A model generated the notes under the pieces. The model was not told the DNA's origin. It saw only the letters and a program-made list of their open reading frames with translations, and did not search any database. From NCBI RefSeq assembly GCF_030295955.1, contig NZ_AP027363.1, forward strand, positions 558,001-622,000: a stretch of DNA of 64,000 nt. Direction: 5' to 3'. Below are positions 18,599 to 28,264 of this stretch, piece by piece; the stretch's first letter is position 1, and each line of letters opens with the position of its first letter. Origin of the DNA: Thalassotalea agarivorans (GTDB lineage: Bacteria > Pseudomonadota > Gammaproteobacteria > Enterobacterales > Alteromonadaceae). Position numbers and translations under genes: made by a program.

Positions 18599-19957
18599 TT
18601 AGCCAAGGAGTAAGGTTGCTGTCCCTAAAAATGCAAAGATACCGACAACGTCTGTACAAGCCATTAATATAACGCCCCCTGCCAGTGCAGGGTCAATTTT
18701 CATTTTCTTTAAGAACAGCGGTACGGCTACGCCTGCAATCGCGGCACACATCATATTAACCATCATGGCAAAGCCTATAACAGCGCCTAGCATAATATCT
18801 TGACGCCACAAGGTCACGATACCAGCTATTAGCGTCGCCCAAATAACCCCGTTTAATATGCCAACAGAAAGCTCTTTAGTAAAAAGTGCCTTGGCGTTTG
18901 AGTCACCTATATGTCCAAGCGCTATACCACGCACAACAAGCGTAAAGGTTTGATTGCCAGCAATACCACCCATACTTGGTACTAAGGTATTTAGTACCGC
19001 AAGGATCGCCAATTGCCCAAGAATATCTTCAAACATACTTGATACGGATACAGCAAACAGTGCGGTACATAAATTGACTAAAAGCCAGACCGAACGTTGC
19101 TTTGTACTTTTAACTACAGGGGCAAAGGTATCAGCTTCGTCGTCAAGACCAGCCATACTCATCATCGAGTGCTCAGCATCTTCTCGAATAATATCGATAA
19201 CATCATCAACGGTAATACGACCAAGTAAATGCCCTTGTTCGTCGATGACAGGCGCAGATAACCAGTCATAACGTTCAAACAACTGTGCGACATCGGTATC
19301 CGGCATGTCAGCCGCTATTGCTTCAATGTCTGAATCTATTAAGGTTGATACCACTACATCGGGTTTGGTTGTAACTATGGTGGCGAGTGTTACTGCACCA
19401 ATGAAGCGATCGTGTCTATCAACCACGTAAAAAGAATCGGTTGACTCTGGTAGTTCACCTTTTAGTCTCAAATAACGCAATACCACATCAACCGTCACAT
19501 CTGGACGAATGGTGATGGTATCGGTATTCATGATACCGCCAGCGGTTTCCTCAGCATAAGACAGCGCCGCTTCAACTCTGCCTCTATCTTGAGAGTCCAT
19601 AGAACTCAACACTTCTTGATAAACTGAATCTGGCAGGGTTCTGAGGACTTCGGCTAAGTCATCGACGTCCATGCCTTCTGTGACTTCCGCGAGTTCCTCA
19701 GGTGCAATACTTTTTAGAATACCCTTACGAACTTCTTCACTTAGTTCTTCTAGTACTTCACCTTGGTCATCGGCGTCGACAAGTTGCCATAAGATCATAC
19801 GGCTTTTTGCTGGGGAGGATTCTAGTAGTAGGGCAAGGTCGTATGCGGGCATGCTTTGCAAAAGTTTACGCACGTAGACAAACATACCGCTGCCTAACGC
19901 CTCGTTTACTTGCTGCAATCGCTGCTGACTGTATTCTTGCTCTGAAATTTCCGGCAT
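18599..19957 (-). CDS. mgtE: Magnesium transporter MgtE
   Basis: MgtE is an inner-membrane Mg2+ channel gated by cytosolic Mg2+. The 452-residue product has an N-terminal helical domain (repeated DDLAEVL and DSVYQEVL segments), a CBS pair (about 130-255) and five C-terminal membrane helices (about 285-452). Those carry the conserved PSMGGIAGNQT and the pore segment ending ACTDVVGIFAFLG. Length is typical. It converges on the HD-GYP gene, only 5 bases separating the stops, and lies downstream of npr on the same strand after 272 bases. Confidence 0.95.
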   Translation of the reverse strand: MPEISEQEYSQQRLQQVNEALGSGMFVYVRKLLQSMPAYDLALLLESSPAKSRMILWQLVDADDQGEVLEELSEEVRKGILKSIAPEELAEVTEGMDVDDLAEVLRTLPDSVYQEVLSSMDSQDRGRVEAALSYAEETAGGIMNTDTITIRPDVTVDVVLRYLRLKGELPESTDSFYVVDRHDRFIGAVTLATIVTTKPDVVVSTLIDSDIEAIAADMPDTDVAQLFERYDWLSAPVIDEQGHLLGRITVDDVIDIIREDAEHSMMSMAGLDDEADTFAPVVKSTKQRSVWLLVNLCTALFAVSVSSMFEDILGQLAILAVLNTLVPSMGGIAGNQTFTLVVRGIALGHIGDSNAKALFTKELSVGILNGVIWATLIAGIVTLWRQDIMLGAVIGFAMMVNMMCAAIAGVAVPLFLKKMKIDPALAGGVILMACTDVVGIFAFLGTATLLLG

Positions 19958-20183
19958 ATCCCTACCTTGCGTTCACCGGGTTAAGACCTGCTGCCTACTA
20001 GGCATACGTTAAATCAACATTGTTGCACTTAGATGACAGCAACGAGCACTGAATTAACGCTTATTATTGTTTGCAAGTTTATCTTAACTCACTGGTATTT
20101 TCAGCTTTTTTCTTATGCTGTTAGGGATTTCAAGGTGGGTTTTATAGGTGCGGATAAAAAGTTCTGATAGCAGGGAGAGTGGC

Positions 20184-20205
20184 AAAAAACGTGAAAAAAC
20201 ACGAA
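20184..20205 (-). terminator. Weak terminator-like hairpin after npr
   Basis: On the minus strand CGTG, loop TTTTTT, CACG is followed by TTTTTT. The stem is only 4 bp, but the U tract and place 25 bases after the npr stop suit the end of the long rpoN-cluster transcript. Confidence 0.35.
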
Positions 20206-20229
20206 CGTCTAAGATAACGAGTTGAAAGG

Positions 20230-20505
20230 TTATTCTTCTTCGTCGAAATTGTCGCTGAACAACTGGCATACCGCGGCAAGGGCTTGCGCCGCATCTTTAC
20301 CTTCGGTTTCAACCGTGACTTGCTTACCTTGGCTACCCGCTAACAACATAATGCCCATAATTGAACTCGCGTCTGCCGTGCTACCGGCGAGTGTTACTGC
20401 AACCTTAGATTCAAATTGTTGGCATAATTGCGCTAATTTAGTGGCGGCGCGAGCGTGTAAACCAAGCTTATTGGTTATAATCACATCGCGTGAAAGTTTC
20501 GACAT
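20230..20505 (-). CDS. ptsO: Nitrogen-PTS phosphocarrier protein NPr (HPr family)
   Basis: NPr carries phosphate from EI-Ntr to EIIA-Ntr. The 91-residue product has the phospho-accepting His in GLHARAATKL and the regulatory Ser region ASSIMGIMLLAGSQG, both standard for the family. It ends acidic (NFDEEE). It lies 2 bases after the rapZ stop, last in the rpoN-hpf-ptsN-rapZ-npr order known from enterobacteria, so it acts with the PtsN encoded two genes upstream. The EI-Ntr gene ptsP is not in the window. Confidence 0.95.
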   Translation of the reverse strand: MSKLSRDVIITNKLGLHARAATKLAQLCQQFESKVAVTLAGSTADASSIMGIMLLAGSQGKQVTVETEGKDAAQALAAVCQLFSDNFDEEE

Positions 20506-20507
20506 AG

Positions 20508-21365
20508 CTAAGTACTTTTTACATCAATATCGCGATGACGTGTTTGAATGTCATCATATTCTTTAGACAGCGCTTCAGCGAGTTTTTCTGCACAATATAC
20601 ACTGCGATGTTTACCGCCTGTGCAACCTATCGCAATTGTTAAGTAGCTGCGATTGTTTCGCTCCAAGTGAGGTAGCCAGGTACTCATAAACCCCTGGATT
20701 TGCCAAATAAACTTAGTCACGATCGGCTCAGCGACCAGAAAATCTTGCACTTGTTTGTCTAACCCTGTGTAGGCACGCAGCTCTTTCTCCCAAAACGGGT
20801 TGGGTAAAAAGCGTGCATCAAACACAAAGTCAGCATCTTGCGGCATACCGTGCTTAAAGCCAAACGATTGAAACACAATCACCATATTGCCGGACTTTTT
20901 CCCGAGTATCCGTTCGCGAACGGTATCAGCGAGTTGATGGGGCGTAAGCTGACTGGTGTTAATGAAATGATTAGCACGTGATGAAATTGGTTCGAGTAAA
21001 CTTTTCTCCGCTTGTATTGCTTGATCAAGCGCCATGTTCTCGCGAATCAGTGGGTGCAAACGCCTAGTTTCACTAAAGCGTTTGGTTAAATCACTGTCGT
21101 CAGCATCTAAGAAAATGATTTGCAGCTCGACCGTCTCAGGTAAGTAATCTAGTACATCTGATACGTCATTAGGATCGGCCGGTAAGTTTCGAACATCAAT
21201 ACTGACTGCTACGTGCTCATAGTCATTGATAACAGAGTGCGTAAGCGCCGGCAGTAAATTGACAGGGATGTTATCTACGCAGTAATAACCCAAATCTTCT
21301 AGAACACGCAGAGCTACTGATTTACCTGAGCCTGAACGTCCACTAACAATCAGTAATTTCATCAT
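20508..21365 (-). CDS. rapZ: RNase adapter / nucleotide-binding protein RapZ
   Basis: RapZ senses glucosamine-6-phosphate and, in enterobacteria, directs RNase E to the GlmZ small RNA. The 285-residue product has Walker A GRSGSGKS near the N-terminus and the C-terminal motif AIGCTGGKHRSVYCAEKLA. The start overlaps the ptsN stop as ATGATGA; either ATG could serve. Conservation here does not prove a GlmZ-type RNA exists in this organism; the broader role is coupling amino-sugar status to envelope synthesis. Confidence 0.95.
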   Translation of the reverse strand: MMKLLIVSGRSGSGKSVALRVLEDLGYYCVDNIPVNLLPALTHSVINDYEHVAVSIDVRNLPADPNDVSDVLDYLPETVELQIIFLDADDSDLTKRFSETRRLHPLIRENMALDQAIQAEKSLLEPISSRANHFINTSQLTPHQLADTVRERILGKKSGNMVIVFQSFGFKHGMPQDADFVFDARFLPNPFWEKELRAYTGLDKQVQDFLVAEPIVTKFIWQIQGFMSTWLPHLERNNRSYLTIAIGCTGGKHRSVYCAEKLAEALSKEYDDIQTRHRDIDVKST

Positions 21366-21817
21366 TTATCAGTCGTCGCTAATAGTTCGTACAATGCTTC
21401 GCTAGAATCGCATTGGCGAATGAGTTTGCAAAATTGTTTATCAGAAAACATTTTTGCAATGTCTTGCAAGGTTGATAAATGTTGATTACATGCATCTTCA
21501 GGCACAAACAAAGCGATGAATATATCAACGGGACGATTATCAATTGCATCAAAATCAACCCCACTTTCAGAGGTTAACAACACAGCTGTTGGCTGGTTAC
21601 CACAGGGCAGTTTGCCATGAGGTATGGCAATACCATTGCCGATGCCCGTGCTACTTGTTTTTTCACGCTCGATGAGACACATCAATAATTCATGTTGGCT
21701 CAAACCATGAATTTGTTGTGCCGCTTTTTCACATATCTCATCTAAAATGCGCTTTTTACTTGTGCCTGTAGCATTACACACTATCGCATCTGGCGATAAC
21801 AGCTGTTGTAGTTTCAT
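21362..21817 (-). CDS. ptsN: Nitrogen-regulatory PTS protein EIIA-Ntr
   Basis: PtsN is the phosphate acceptor of the nitrogen PTS and regulates potassium and nitrogen physiology by protein contact. The 151-residue product is a single EIIA fructose/mannitol-type domain. Its active-site His is in GIAIPHGKLP, preceded by REKTSSTGIGNG. It lies 4 bases after hpf and overlaps rapZ, so the cluster is tightly coupled to sigma-54. No feature is unusual. Confidence 0.95.
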   Translation of the reverse strand: MKLQQLLSPDAIVCNATGTSKKRILDEICEKAAQQIHGLSQHELLMCLIEREKTSSTGIGNGIAIPHGKLPCGNQPTAVLLTSESGVDFDAIDNRPVDIFIALFVPEDACNQHLSTLQDIAKMFSDKQFCKLIRQCDSSEALYELLATTDK

Positions 21818-21821
21818 AAGG

Positions 21822-22109
21822 TTAATGTTGTTTTAGTTTGCCTTTGTATTTTAATACTTGGCGGTCAAGTTTATCTACTAGTGTGTCGATAGATTTATAC
21901 ATATCTTCACTATCAGATTTTGCATGCACTTCAGTACCATTAAGGTGCAACGTAGCTTCTGCAATTTGATTTAATTTTTCGACAGTTAAAACAACATATA
22001 CGTTGTTAATATGTTCGAAATGACGAGCTAATTTTTCAAATTTTTCGTCAACATAGTCTCGCATTGAATCCGTAACTTCTACGTGGTGACCTGATAGATT
22101 AATTTGCAT
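21822..22109 (-). CDS. hpf: Ribosome hibernation promoting factor (short HPF)
   Basis: HPF binds the 30S subunit and drives 100S ribosome dimer formation in stationary phase. The 95-residue product is the short gammaproteobacterial form: MQINLSGHHVEVTDSMRDYV, EATLHLNGTEVHA and the basic end DRQVLKYKGKLKQH. It lies 28 bases after rpoN, its classical partner (older name yhbH), with AGGAAAGG just upstream as ribosome site. Confidence 0.95.
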   Translation of the reverse strand: MQINLSGHHVEVTDSMRDYVDEKFEKLARHFEHINNVYVVLTVEKLNQIAEATLHLNGTEVHAKSDSEDMYKSIDTLVDKLDRQVLKYKGKLKQH

Positions 22110-22137
22110 AAACCTTTCCTCATGTTGATTTACTTGC

Positions 22138-23634
22138 TTACAGTAAACTTTTTCGTTGATTAGAAGGTGGGATAGACAAAGACTCTCGGTATTTGGCTAT
22201 CGTTCTGCGTGCTACGTTAATGCCTTGCTCCGCAAGCACTTCCGCCATTTTACTGTCGCTCAGAGGTTTTGCTGGATTTTCTGCAGCAACGAGTTTTTTT
22301 ATCAGTGCGCGTATCGCGGTTGATGAACACTCACCACCGTTTTCGGTACTGACATGGCTTGAAAAGAAATATTTGAGTTCAAAAATGCCGCGAGGTGTAT
22401 GCATGTATTTCTGCGTGGTGACACGAGAAATGGTTGATTCATGCATATCGACCGCCTCTGCAATGTCGTTTAACACCATCGGGCGCATTGCTTCAGGACC
22501 ATGCTCAAAAAAACCTTGCTGGCGCTGAACAATACAGTTAGACACTTTTAGCAGCGTATCGTTTCGGCTTTCTAAACTTTTAATAAACCATTTGGCTTCT
22601 TGCAAATGGGAACGGATAAATTGACTATCGTCTGTTGATTTCACCGATTTAGACATCGCAGCATAGTGCTGGTTAATTGACAGCTTAGGTGCTGTGTCAG
22701 GATTAAGTTCTACCACCCAACGACCATTTTTCTTAGTGACGGATACGTCCGGGATAACGTATTGCTCTTCTTCATTGATCACTGTTTCGCCAGGGCGAGG
22801 ATCTAAGGTTTGAATCAGTCGCATCACTTCTCGAAGTTGATCTTCTTTCAATCGAGATTTGCGCATCAGTTGACGATAATCTTTGGCACCGAGTAGATCG
22901 ATGTAATCGGTAATCACCATTTTACTCTCGTCAAGCCATGGGGTGTCATTGTCAAACTGGTTTAATTGAATCAACAAACATTCAGCTAATGAGCGGGCAC
23001 CAACGCCGACAGGATCAAACATATTGATGCGTTTTAACACCGCTTCTACTTCATCTAACTCAACTTCTTCAAGCCCGACACTCTCGAGAATATCGTCTGT
23101 ACTAATGGTGAGATAACCGGCGTCATCTATGGCGTCGATAATAGCGGTAGCAATGATACGGTCAGTGTCAGTAAATGGTGTTAGCTCCATTTGCCAAAAC
23201 AAATGATCTTGTATCGAGTCAGAGGTGGCACCTTGGTAACTGTAGTCATCGTTGTTTGGCGCTAAACCGGTATTTGAGGTACCAGCACTAAAGCTTTCAT
23301 CCCAAGTGCTATCGACAGATAGCTCCTGGGGTATATCATTAGCTTTCATTGCATCGGTTGTAGAAATTTCATCTGCAGTTAGCGCCGCGTCTTCACTGCC
23401 ATCACCGGTAGCTTGCTGTGTTTGCTCACTATACGCACTCTCAAGATTATCCATCGCCTCATCGTTTTGCGAGGCCGAATTTTCGTCCATTTCAAGTAAT
23501 GGGTTGGTATCTAACGCTTCTTGGATTTCCTGTTGCAAATCCATGGTCGACAATTGCAACAATTTGATCGCCTGCTGAAGCTGCGGCGTCATCGTTAAAT
23601 GTTGACCAATTTTTAGTTGAAGCGAAGGGCGCAT
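22138..23634 (-). CDS. rpoN: RNA polymerase sigma-54 factor
   Basis: RpoN directs transcription from -24/-12 promoters with enhancer-binding ATPases. The 498-residue product has the Gln-rich activator region I ([20 protein letters not shown]) and an acidic linker of about 100 residues. The core-binding domain and helix-turn-helix ([13 protein letters not shown]) follow, then the RpoN box [10 protein letters not shown] near the C-terminus. It follows lptB after 35 bases on the same strand, the conserved lptB-rpoN-hpf-ptsN order. Confidence 0.96.
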   Translation of the reverse strand: MRPSLQLKIGQHLTMTPQLQQAIKLLQLSTMDLQQEIQEALDTNPLLEMDENSASQNDEAMDNLESAYSEQTQQATGDGSEDAALTADEISTTDAMKANDIPQELSVDSTWDESFSAGTSNTGLAPNNDDYSYQGATSDSIQDHLFWQMELTPFTDTDRIIATAIIDAIDDAGYLTISTDDILESVGLEEVELDEVEAVLKRINMFDPVGVGARSLAECLLIQLNQFDNDTPWLDESKMVITDYIDLLGAKDYRQLMRKSRLKEDQLREVMRLIQTLDPRPGETVINEEEQYVIPDVSVTKKNGRWVVELNPDTAPKLSINQHYAAMSKSVKSTDDSQFIRSHLQEAKWFIKSLESRNDTLLKVSNCIVQRQQGFFEHGPEAMRPMVLNDIAEAVDMHESTISRVTTQKYMHTPRGIFELKYFFSSHVSTENGGECSSTAIRALIKKLVAAENPAKPLSDSKMAEVLAEQGINVARRTIAKYRESLSIPPSNQRKSLL

Positions 23635-23669
23635 AGGGTGAATTTGTTCCTTTTACTGCTTACTGTTAA

Positions 23670-24398
23670 CTATAGCTTGAATTGCTCGCCAAGGTATACA
23701 TCTCGAACCTGCTGATTAGCCAAAATTTGATCTGCATTACCTTCTGCAATTAATTCTCCGCGACTCACTATGTAAGCGTGTTCACAAACATCTAGAGTTT
23801 CACGTACGTTATGGTCAGTAATGAGTATACCGATACCACGATTTTTCAAGTGAACAATGATGTTTTTGATATCACCAACCGAAATTGGATCGACACCTGC
23901 AAAAGGTTCGTCTAGCAAGATAAATTGAGGGTTAGCCGCAAGCGCACGTGCTATTTCTACTCGGCGACGTTCACCGCCAGACAGCGCCATACCTAAATTT
24001 TCGATAATATGGCCTATATTAAATTCTTCTACCAACTGATCTAGCGTTTGTTCACGCTCAACATCAGTTAAATCTTTGCGCGTTTGTAAAATCGCCATGA
24101 TATTGTCGCGTACACTTAGCTTTCTAAAAATAGAAGCTTCTTGTGGTAGGTAGCCAATACCTGTCCTTGCGCGCTCGTGCATAGGTAGCAAGGTTAAATC
24201 TTTGTCATCTAAGGTGATGCTACCTTCATCGTTTGGTACTAAACCAACAATCATGTAAAACGACGTAGTTTTGCCTGCACCATTGGGGCCTAAAAGCCCT
24301 ACAATTTGGCCTTGGCTTACTTTTAAACCAACATTCTTAACGACTTTTCGGCCTTTATAAGATTTTGCTAGACCTGTTGCTGTAAGTGTTGCAGCCAT
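23670..24398 (-). CDS. lptB: LPS-transport ABC ATPase LptB
   Basis: LptB powers LPS extraction by LptFG from the inner membrane. I chose the ATG at 24398, giving [20 protein letters not shown] (242 residues), because it starts 1 base after the lptA stop and fits the family; an upstream start at 24449 would lie inside lptA. Motifs are Walker [11 protein letters not shown], signature [15 protein letters not shown], Walker [13 protein letters not shown] and switch His in ITDHNVRET. Its membrane partners lptF and lptG lie 21 kb away in this window. Confidence 0.96.
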   Translation of the reverse strand: MAATLTATGLAKSYKGRKVVKNVGLKVSQGQIVGLLGPNGAGKTTSFYMIVGLVPNDEGSITLDDKDLTLLPMHERARTGIGYLPQEASIFRKLSVRDNIMAILQTRKDLTDVEREQTLDQLVEEFNIGHIIENLGMALSGGERRRVEIARALAANPQFILLDEPFAGVDPISVGDIKNIIVHLKNRGIGILITDHNVRETLDVCEHAYIVSRGELIAEGNADQILANQQVRDVYLGEQFKL

Positions 24399-24399
24399 A

Positions 24400-24900
24400 T
24401 TAATTCTTCTTTGGTAGCTCTTTAATTGTGGTAACTGTTTCGTTGTCACCTAGGCTTTTAGCTGTTTGCTTTTGGGTCAGCGTGTTGTAGGTGATAAAGT
24501 CTGCTTTAACCTCGATTGCATTGTCACTAAGTTGCGCATTACCGGTAATAGTGACAAGGTTTTTCGCAGGTTCATAAACTATCTTTTCGGCTTCCATTTC
24601 AACAAAATTATCTTCTAAGGTTTTTTCAAATCTTGCTGGTTTACCCTGCGCAGTATATACCTGATCACCTGTTTCAATATTTTGTTGCGCTTGCACTGTG
24701 TCAGCTGTAATTAACAATGTGCCTTGAACAATGCGCACATTATCTTGATAAATTACGATACGCTTTTTTAAATCACCTGATTGCTCATTAGACGTAATCT
24801 TCACCGGTTCAAAGGGCGCTTCGCTTGCTTCTTCTTCGGCTAGAACAAGATTAGTGTTGAGCAGCAAGGCTGCGAGTATCATGTGTAATTGTTTGGTCAT
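24400..24900 (-). CDS. lptA: Periplasmic LPS-bridge protein LptA
   Basis: LptA forms the jellyroll bridge that carries LPS from LptC to LptD. The 166-residue product has a signal peptide (about 1-21, ending LVLA) and one OstA domain: [38 protein letters not shown]. Its start overlaps the end of lptC by 50 bases, so the two are translationally linked. The motif order agrees with the N-terminal domain of the LptD encoded at 1985-4240. Confidence 0.94.
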   Translation of the reverse strand: MTKQLHMILAALLLNTNLVLAEEEASEAPFEPVKITSNEQSGDLKKRIVIYQDNVRIVQGTLLITADTVQAQQNIETGDQVYTAQGKPARFEKTLEDNFVEMEAEKIVYEPAKNLVTITGNAQLSDNAIEVKADFITYNTLTQKQTAKSLGDNETVTTIKELPKKN

Positions 24901-25432
24901 GCTGTTGTAATGTCCAAATTTTAGTATTTAAGTTAACCGTTAATCCTGAGCCATAAACGGTAAAACCATCACCCTCGATAACTATCGCTTTGTCTGATGT
25001 TGCGATACTGGTCGTTAAATCGAGTTCTATATATTCACCTGTAATAGCTTGTAGCATACTTGATTTATCTTCCGTTGATAATCGCACATTGTTATTAAGT
25101 ATAACGCGCGTGTTTTCTTCAAGTTGACCTGCTGCTGCACTCATCTTCCAAGGTAAGCCAGCATTGGCTGAAAACAACGTATAGTTTGGTTGTTCAAAGT
25201 TAGTCACATCACTTGTTGAAAAGTGTTCCATTCTGTCCGCATGTACAGTGTAAGTCAGTTCTCCACTTTCATCATACACATCGGTTTGTAGATTCTTTGC
25301 TATAAAGTCAGGGCTTTCTTCGATAATTGTCTGGTTTTGTTCTTGCCCATCTTTAAAATGCCATTCAAAAATAGCATAGATCAACGCAGCTGTTGCTAGC
25401 GCAGTAAGTGTTAAGCCGTAAAGCCGATTCAT
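24851..25432 (-). CDS. lptC: Inner-membrane LPS-transport protein LptC
   Basis: LptC is the bitopic membrane protein that receives LPS from LptB2FG and passes it to LptA. The 193-residue product has one N-terminal membrane helix (LYGLTLTALATAALIYAIF, about 4-22) and a periplasmic jellyroll with SPDFIAKNLQTDVYDESG and YTVHADRMEHF. Its ATG overlaps the kdsC stop as ATGA, and its 3' end overlaps lptA. Sequence conservation in this family is low, but helix, length and position make the call firm. Confidence 0.94.
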   Translation of the reverse strand: MNRLYGLTLTALATAALIYAIFEWHFKDGQEQNQTIIEESPDFIAKNLQTDVYDESGELTYTVHADRMEHFSTSDVTNFEQPNYTLFSANAGLPWKMSAAAGQLEENTRVILNNNVRLSTEDKSSMLQAITGEYIELDLTTSIATSDKAIVIEGDGFTVYGSGLTVNLNTKIWTLQQHDQTITHDTRSLAAQH

Positions 25433-25974
25433 ACGCTAGCGCCACGTGCGGCAGCCAAAGTGCCTTGCAGTTGCATAATGGTGTCGCATACTTCGCGCAC
25501 ACAACCAGAGCCACCGTTAATAGACGTGATATAGTCTGCGCCAGCCTTTACTAGCGGATGAGCATCGCCTACGGCTACGCCCAATCCAACGTGTTCTATA
25601 CACACTAAATCAGGCATATCATCACCTATATAAGCAACTTGCTCAGGCGCTACTTGGTATTTTTCTAAAATTGATGTCAGGGCTGGAAGTTTATCTTCGG
25701 TTCCTTGAACAATGTCGGTAATGTTTAATGACGTCATGCGCGTTTGCACGATATTTGAGGTTCTACCTGTGATTACCGCCACTGGCACGCCGCTTGCGAT
25801 TAATGCTTTAACGCCAAAGCCATCTTTTGTGTTAAAGGTTTTGAGTTCTTCGCCATCATTGCCCATGTAGATCTTACCGTCAGAAAATACGCCATCAATA
25901 TCGCAAACAAGTAATTTAATTTTGGCAAACTTTTCCGCCAATTGCTCAGATATATCTGTATATAGCGTTTGCAT
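25429..25974 (-). CDS. kdsC: 3-deoxy-D-manno-octulosonate-8-phosphate phosphatase
   Basis: KdsC removes phosphate from Kdo-8-phosphate, the third step of Kdo synthesis for the LPS core. The 181-residue HAD-family product has the nucleophile motif CDIDGVFSDG, the motif VITGRTSNI and the acidic end motif YIGDDMPDL. It lacks a cap domain, as expected. It overlaps both kdsD (TAATG) and lptC, a fully packed operon. Confidence 0.96.
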   Translation of the reverse strand: MQTLYTDISEQLAEKFAKIKLLVCDIDGVFSDGKIYMGNDGEELKTFNTKDGFGVKALIASGVPVAVITGRTSNIVQTRMTSLNITDIVQGTEDKLPALTSILEKYQVAPEQVAYIGDDMPDLVCIEHVGLGVAVGDAHPLVKAGADYITSINGGSGCVREVCDTIMQLQGTLAAARGASV

Positions 25975-26942
25975 TAAAGTACTCCTGAAGTCAGTAAATC
26001 GTGCATATTCATTGCACCAACGGGTTTATGATGATCATCAACAATGATAAGGCCATTAATTTTTCTGTCTTCCATTACCTTTAAAGCCTCTGCCGCTAAC
26101 ATGTTCTCATTAGCGGTAATCGGTGAACGTGTCATCACCGCATCTATCTTGTCTTCTTTGATATTGATATTGCTTTCTAAGATTCTACGCAAATCGCCAT
26201 CGGTAAACAGTCCGACCAGTGTATTGTTGTCATCAACAATAGCCGTCATCCCTAGGCCTTTTTGTGACATCTCTAGTAAGGCGTCTTTAACTGTGGCGGT
26301 ATGAGAGACGATTGGTAGACGTTCGCCTTTGTGCATAACATCGCTTAATTGTAATAATAAGCGTTTGCCTAAACTACCACCAGGATGAGATAAGGCGAAG
26401 TCATCTGAGGTAAAACCTCTCGCATTAAGCAACGCTACGGCTAGAGCATCGCCCATTACTAGGGTTGCAGTGGTGCTAGAGGTTGGCGCAAGGCCTAATG
26501 GGCATGCTTCTTTTTCAACCGCGATGCAGATATGAGTGTCGCTATATTTTGCCAGGGTAGAGCTTGGGTTGCCTGACATGGCGATCAGAGTGGCACCTAT
26601 GCGTTTAATTACGGGAATTATGGTAAGCACTTCAGCTGTTTCGCCAGAGTTTGAAATAGCCAATACGACATCTTCGTCGGTAATCATACCTAGGTCGCCA
26701 TGTGACGCCTCACCAGGATGAACAAAAAACGCGGGTGTGCCAGTACTTGCCAATGTAGCTGCTATTTTACCGCCGATATGACCAGATTTTCCCATGCCAA
26801 TTACAACGACACGGCCTTTACAGTCGTAGAGGTACTGACAGGCTTGTACAAAGTCTTGGTTAACGTATTTAACGAGGCCTTGGATAGCTGCTTGTTCTAT
26901 CTCTATGACATCTAAGGCTAATTTCTTGAAATCTTTTTCCAT
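25974..26942 (-). CDS. kdsD: D-arabinose-5-phosphate isomerase
   Basis: KdsD converts ribulose-5-phosphate to arabinose-5-phosphate, the first committed step to Kdo. The 322-residue product has an SIS sugar-isomerase domain (VVIGMGKSGHIGGKIAATL, HPGEASHGDLGM, SNSGETAEVL) and two C-terminal CBS domains (about 205-322: VDDNNTLVGLFTDGDLRR, DRKINGLIIVDD). Length and order are those of the E. coli enzyme, and it lies 24 bases after the antiporter gene. Confidence 0.96.
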   Translation of the reverse strand: MEKDFKKLALDVIEIEQAAIQGLVKYVNQDFVQACQYLYDCKGRVVVIGMGKSGHIGGKIAATLASTGTPAFFVHPGEASHGDLGMITDEDVVLAISNSGETAEVLTIIPVIKRIGATLIAMSGNPSSTLAKYSDTHICIAVEKEACPLGLAPTSSTTATLVMGDALAVALLNARGFTSDDFALSHPGGSLGKRLLLQLSDVMHKGERLPIVSHTATVKDALLEMSQKGLGMTAIVDDNNTLVGLFTDGDLRRILESNINIKEDKIDAVMTRSPITANENMLAAEALKVMEDRKINGLIIVDDHHKPVGAMNMHDLLTSGVL

Positions 26943-26966
26943 CGTGGTGCCTAATTTCTGCCTTTT

Positions 26967-27956
26967 CTAAGCATGACTTTGAAACAAAATGACTTGATAT
27001 GCAATAAAAGTTAGTAATAAAACTGCGCCTTTTAAGCGCGTAATTCTAAATCGTCCGAACGTGCGACTAAAACAAAGGAAAAACAGGAGACCGGTTACAC
27101 CTAGCATGTAAGGCGCATCACGCACCGCTGCTTTAGGGTCGATATCACCGGGTGCAAATAAACCGGCAAGCGAAAGCACAGCTAAAATATTAAAAATATT
27201 AGAACCAATAATGTTACCTATAGCTAAATCGTCTTCCTTTCTAATAATACTCATTACGCTGGCAGCGAGCTCAGGTAAACTTGTCCCAATAGCGATAATG
27301 GTTAATCCAATTACTAGGTCACTTATGCCAAATTGCTTCGCGATAAAGACGCTAGACTCCACCAAAAAATGTGCGCTTGCCGGCAGAATTATCATACCCA
27401 CAACAAGCCATAACAATGCGCTTGAATTAGTCACGTTATCAGGGACTTCATTTTGTGCGTCGATGAGTAAAGGGTCATCTACCTGTCTCCCTTTTGCTCT
27501 GTGCAAGGTTATAAGTAGCAAGGCAATGATGTAAACGAAAAAGCCAACAAACAATACTATGCCTTCCGTACGTGAGAAGTGTGCGTCTGACACCATCCAG
27601 TAAGCAAGTAGAGTTATTGCAAAAGTGAGAGGGATTTCTTTTTTAACGGTTTCAGAAGACACAGCGAGCGGCGCCATAAGTGCGGTAATACCAAGCACTA
27701 GGCCAATGTTGGTGATATTTGAACCAATCGCATTACCAATACCTGTGTCTGCATTCCCTTGTAAACCAGCCGTTGCGGCAACCATCATTTCCGGAGCTGA
27801 CGATCCCATTGCAACAATGGTTAATCCAATGATCATCGGTGATATGCCAAAATTTCTTGCAACAGCAGAGGCGCCAAAGACAAATTTATCAGCACTCCAT
27901 ACAAGCGCGGCAAGAGATACAATTAATATGAGAACCTGAATTAACACGGTAAGCAA
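26967..27956 (-). CDS. yrbG: Calcium/sodium antiporter family protein YrbG
   Basis: This is a CaCA-superfamily membrane exchanger, presumably Ca2+/Na+; the physiological substrate of YrbG is not firmly established. The 329-residue product is an internal duplication: each half has an alpha-repeat (MGSSAPEMMVAA with GNAIGSNITNIG; IGTSLPELAASV with GNIIGSNIFNI) in about ten membrane helices. It heads the yrbG-kdsD-kdsC-lptCAB cluster and diverges from mlaF across a 308-base gap, exactly as in enterobacteria. Confidence 0.94.
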   Translation of the reverse strand: MLTVLIQVLILIVSLAALVWSADKFVFGASAVARNFGISPMIIGLTIVAMGSSAPEMMVAATAGLQGNADTGIGNAIGSNITNIGLVLGITALMAPLAVSSETVKKEIPLTFAITLLAYWMVSDAHFSRTEGIVLFVGFFVYIIALLLITLHRAKGRQVDDPLLIDAQNEVPDNVTNSSALLWLVVGMIILPASAHFLVESSVFIAKQFGISDLVIGLTIIAIGTSLPELAASVMSIIRKEDDLAIGNIIGSNIFNILAVLSLAGLFAPGDIDPKAAVRDAPYMLGVTGLLFFLCFSRTFGRFRITRLKGAVLLLTFIAYQVILFQSHA

Positions 27957-28264
27957 CCCGAATAATTATTATGTAAATGCTATTCCTTAAATTGTCGCCC
28001 TTAGTTGAAGAAAAAAAAAGAAAAAATTGAAAATTTCCTCATTTCCTTCATCAGTTGACGGAAAAAAGCACAATTAAAAAAGAATATGAACTTATTAACC
28101 TTGAAATACTCCATTAATAACCACACTTAGTGCTAAAACAACTTAGTGCAAATGAATTACTATAAGTTTTTGCTCTGCAGTGCATTTCGCTTTGTGCTAG
28201 GTTAGAATCATCTCAACACAGACTTGCTAGGTCGTCATAAGGAATTGAACAAAAAGTATTACCT
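27957..28264. promoter_or_regulatory. Divergent intergenic region yrbG / mlaF
   Basis: 308 AT-rich bases with no supported gene. They should hold the promoters of the Kdo/Lpt and Mla operons. ACTTAGTGC occurs twice (28125-28133 and 28141-28149), 16 bases apart start to start. A TTAGAAT near 28202 could be a -10 box for mlaF, but I find no convincing -35. Confidence 0.4.

Noticed and set aside
20084-20269. Minus-strand frame of 61 codons between npr and mgtE
   Set aside because: It overlaps the end of npr, is rich in Arg, Leu and Phe with no ribosome site, and seems a chance frame.
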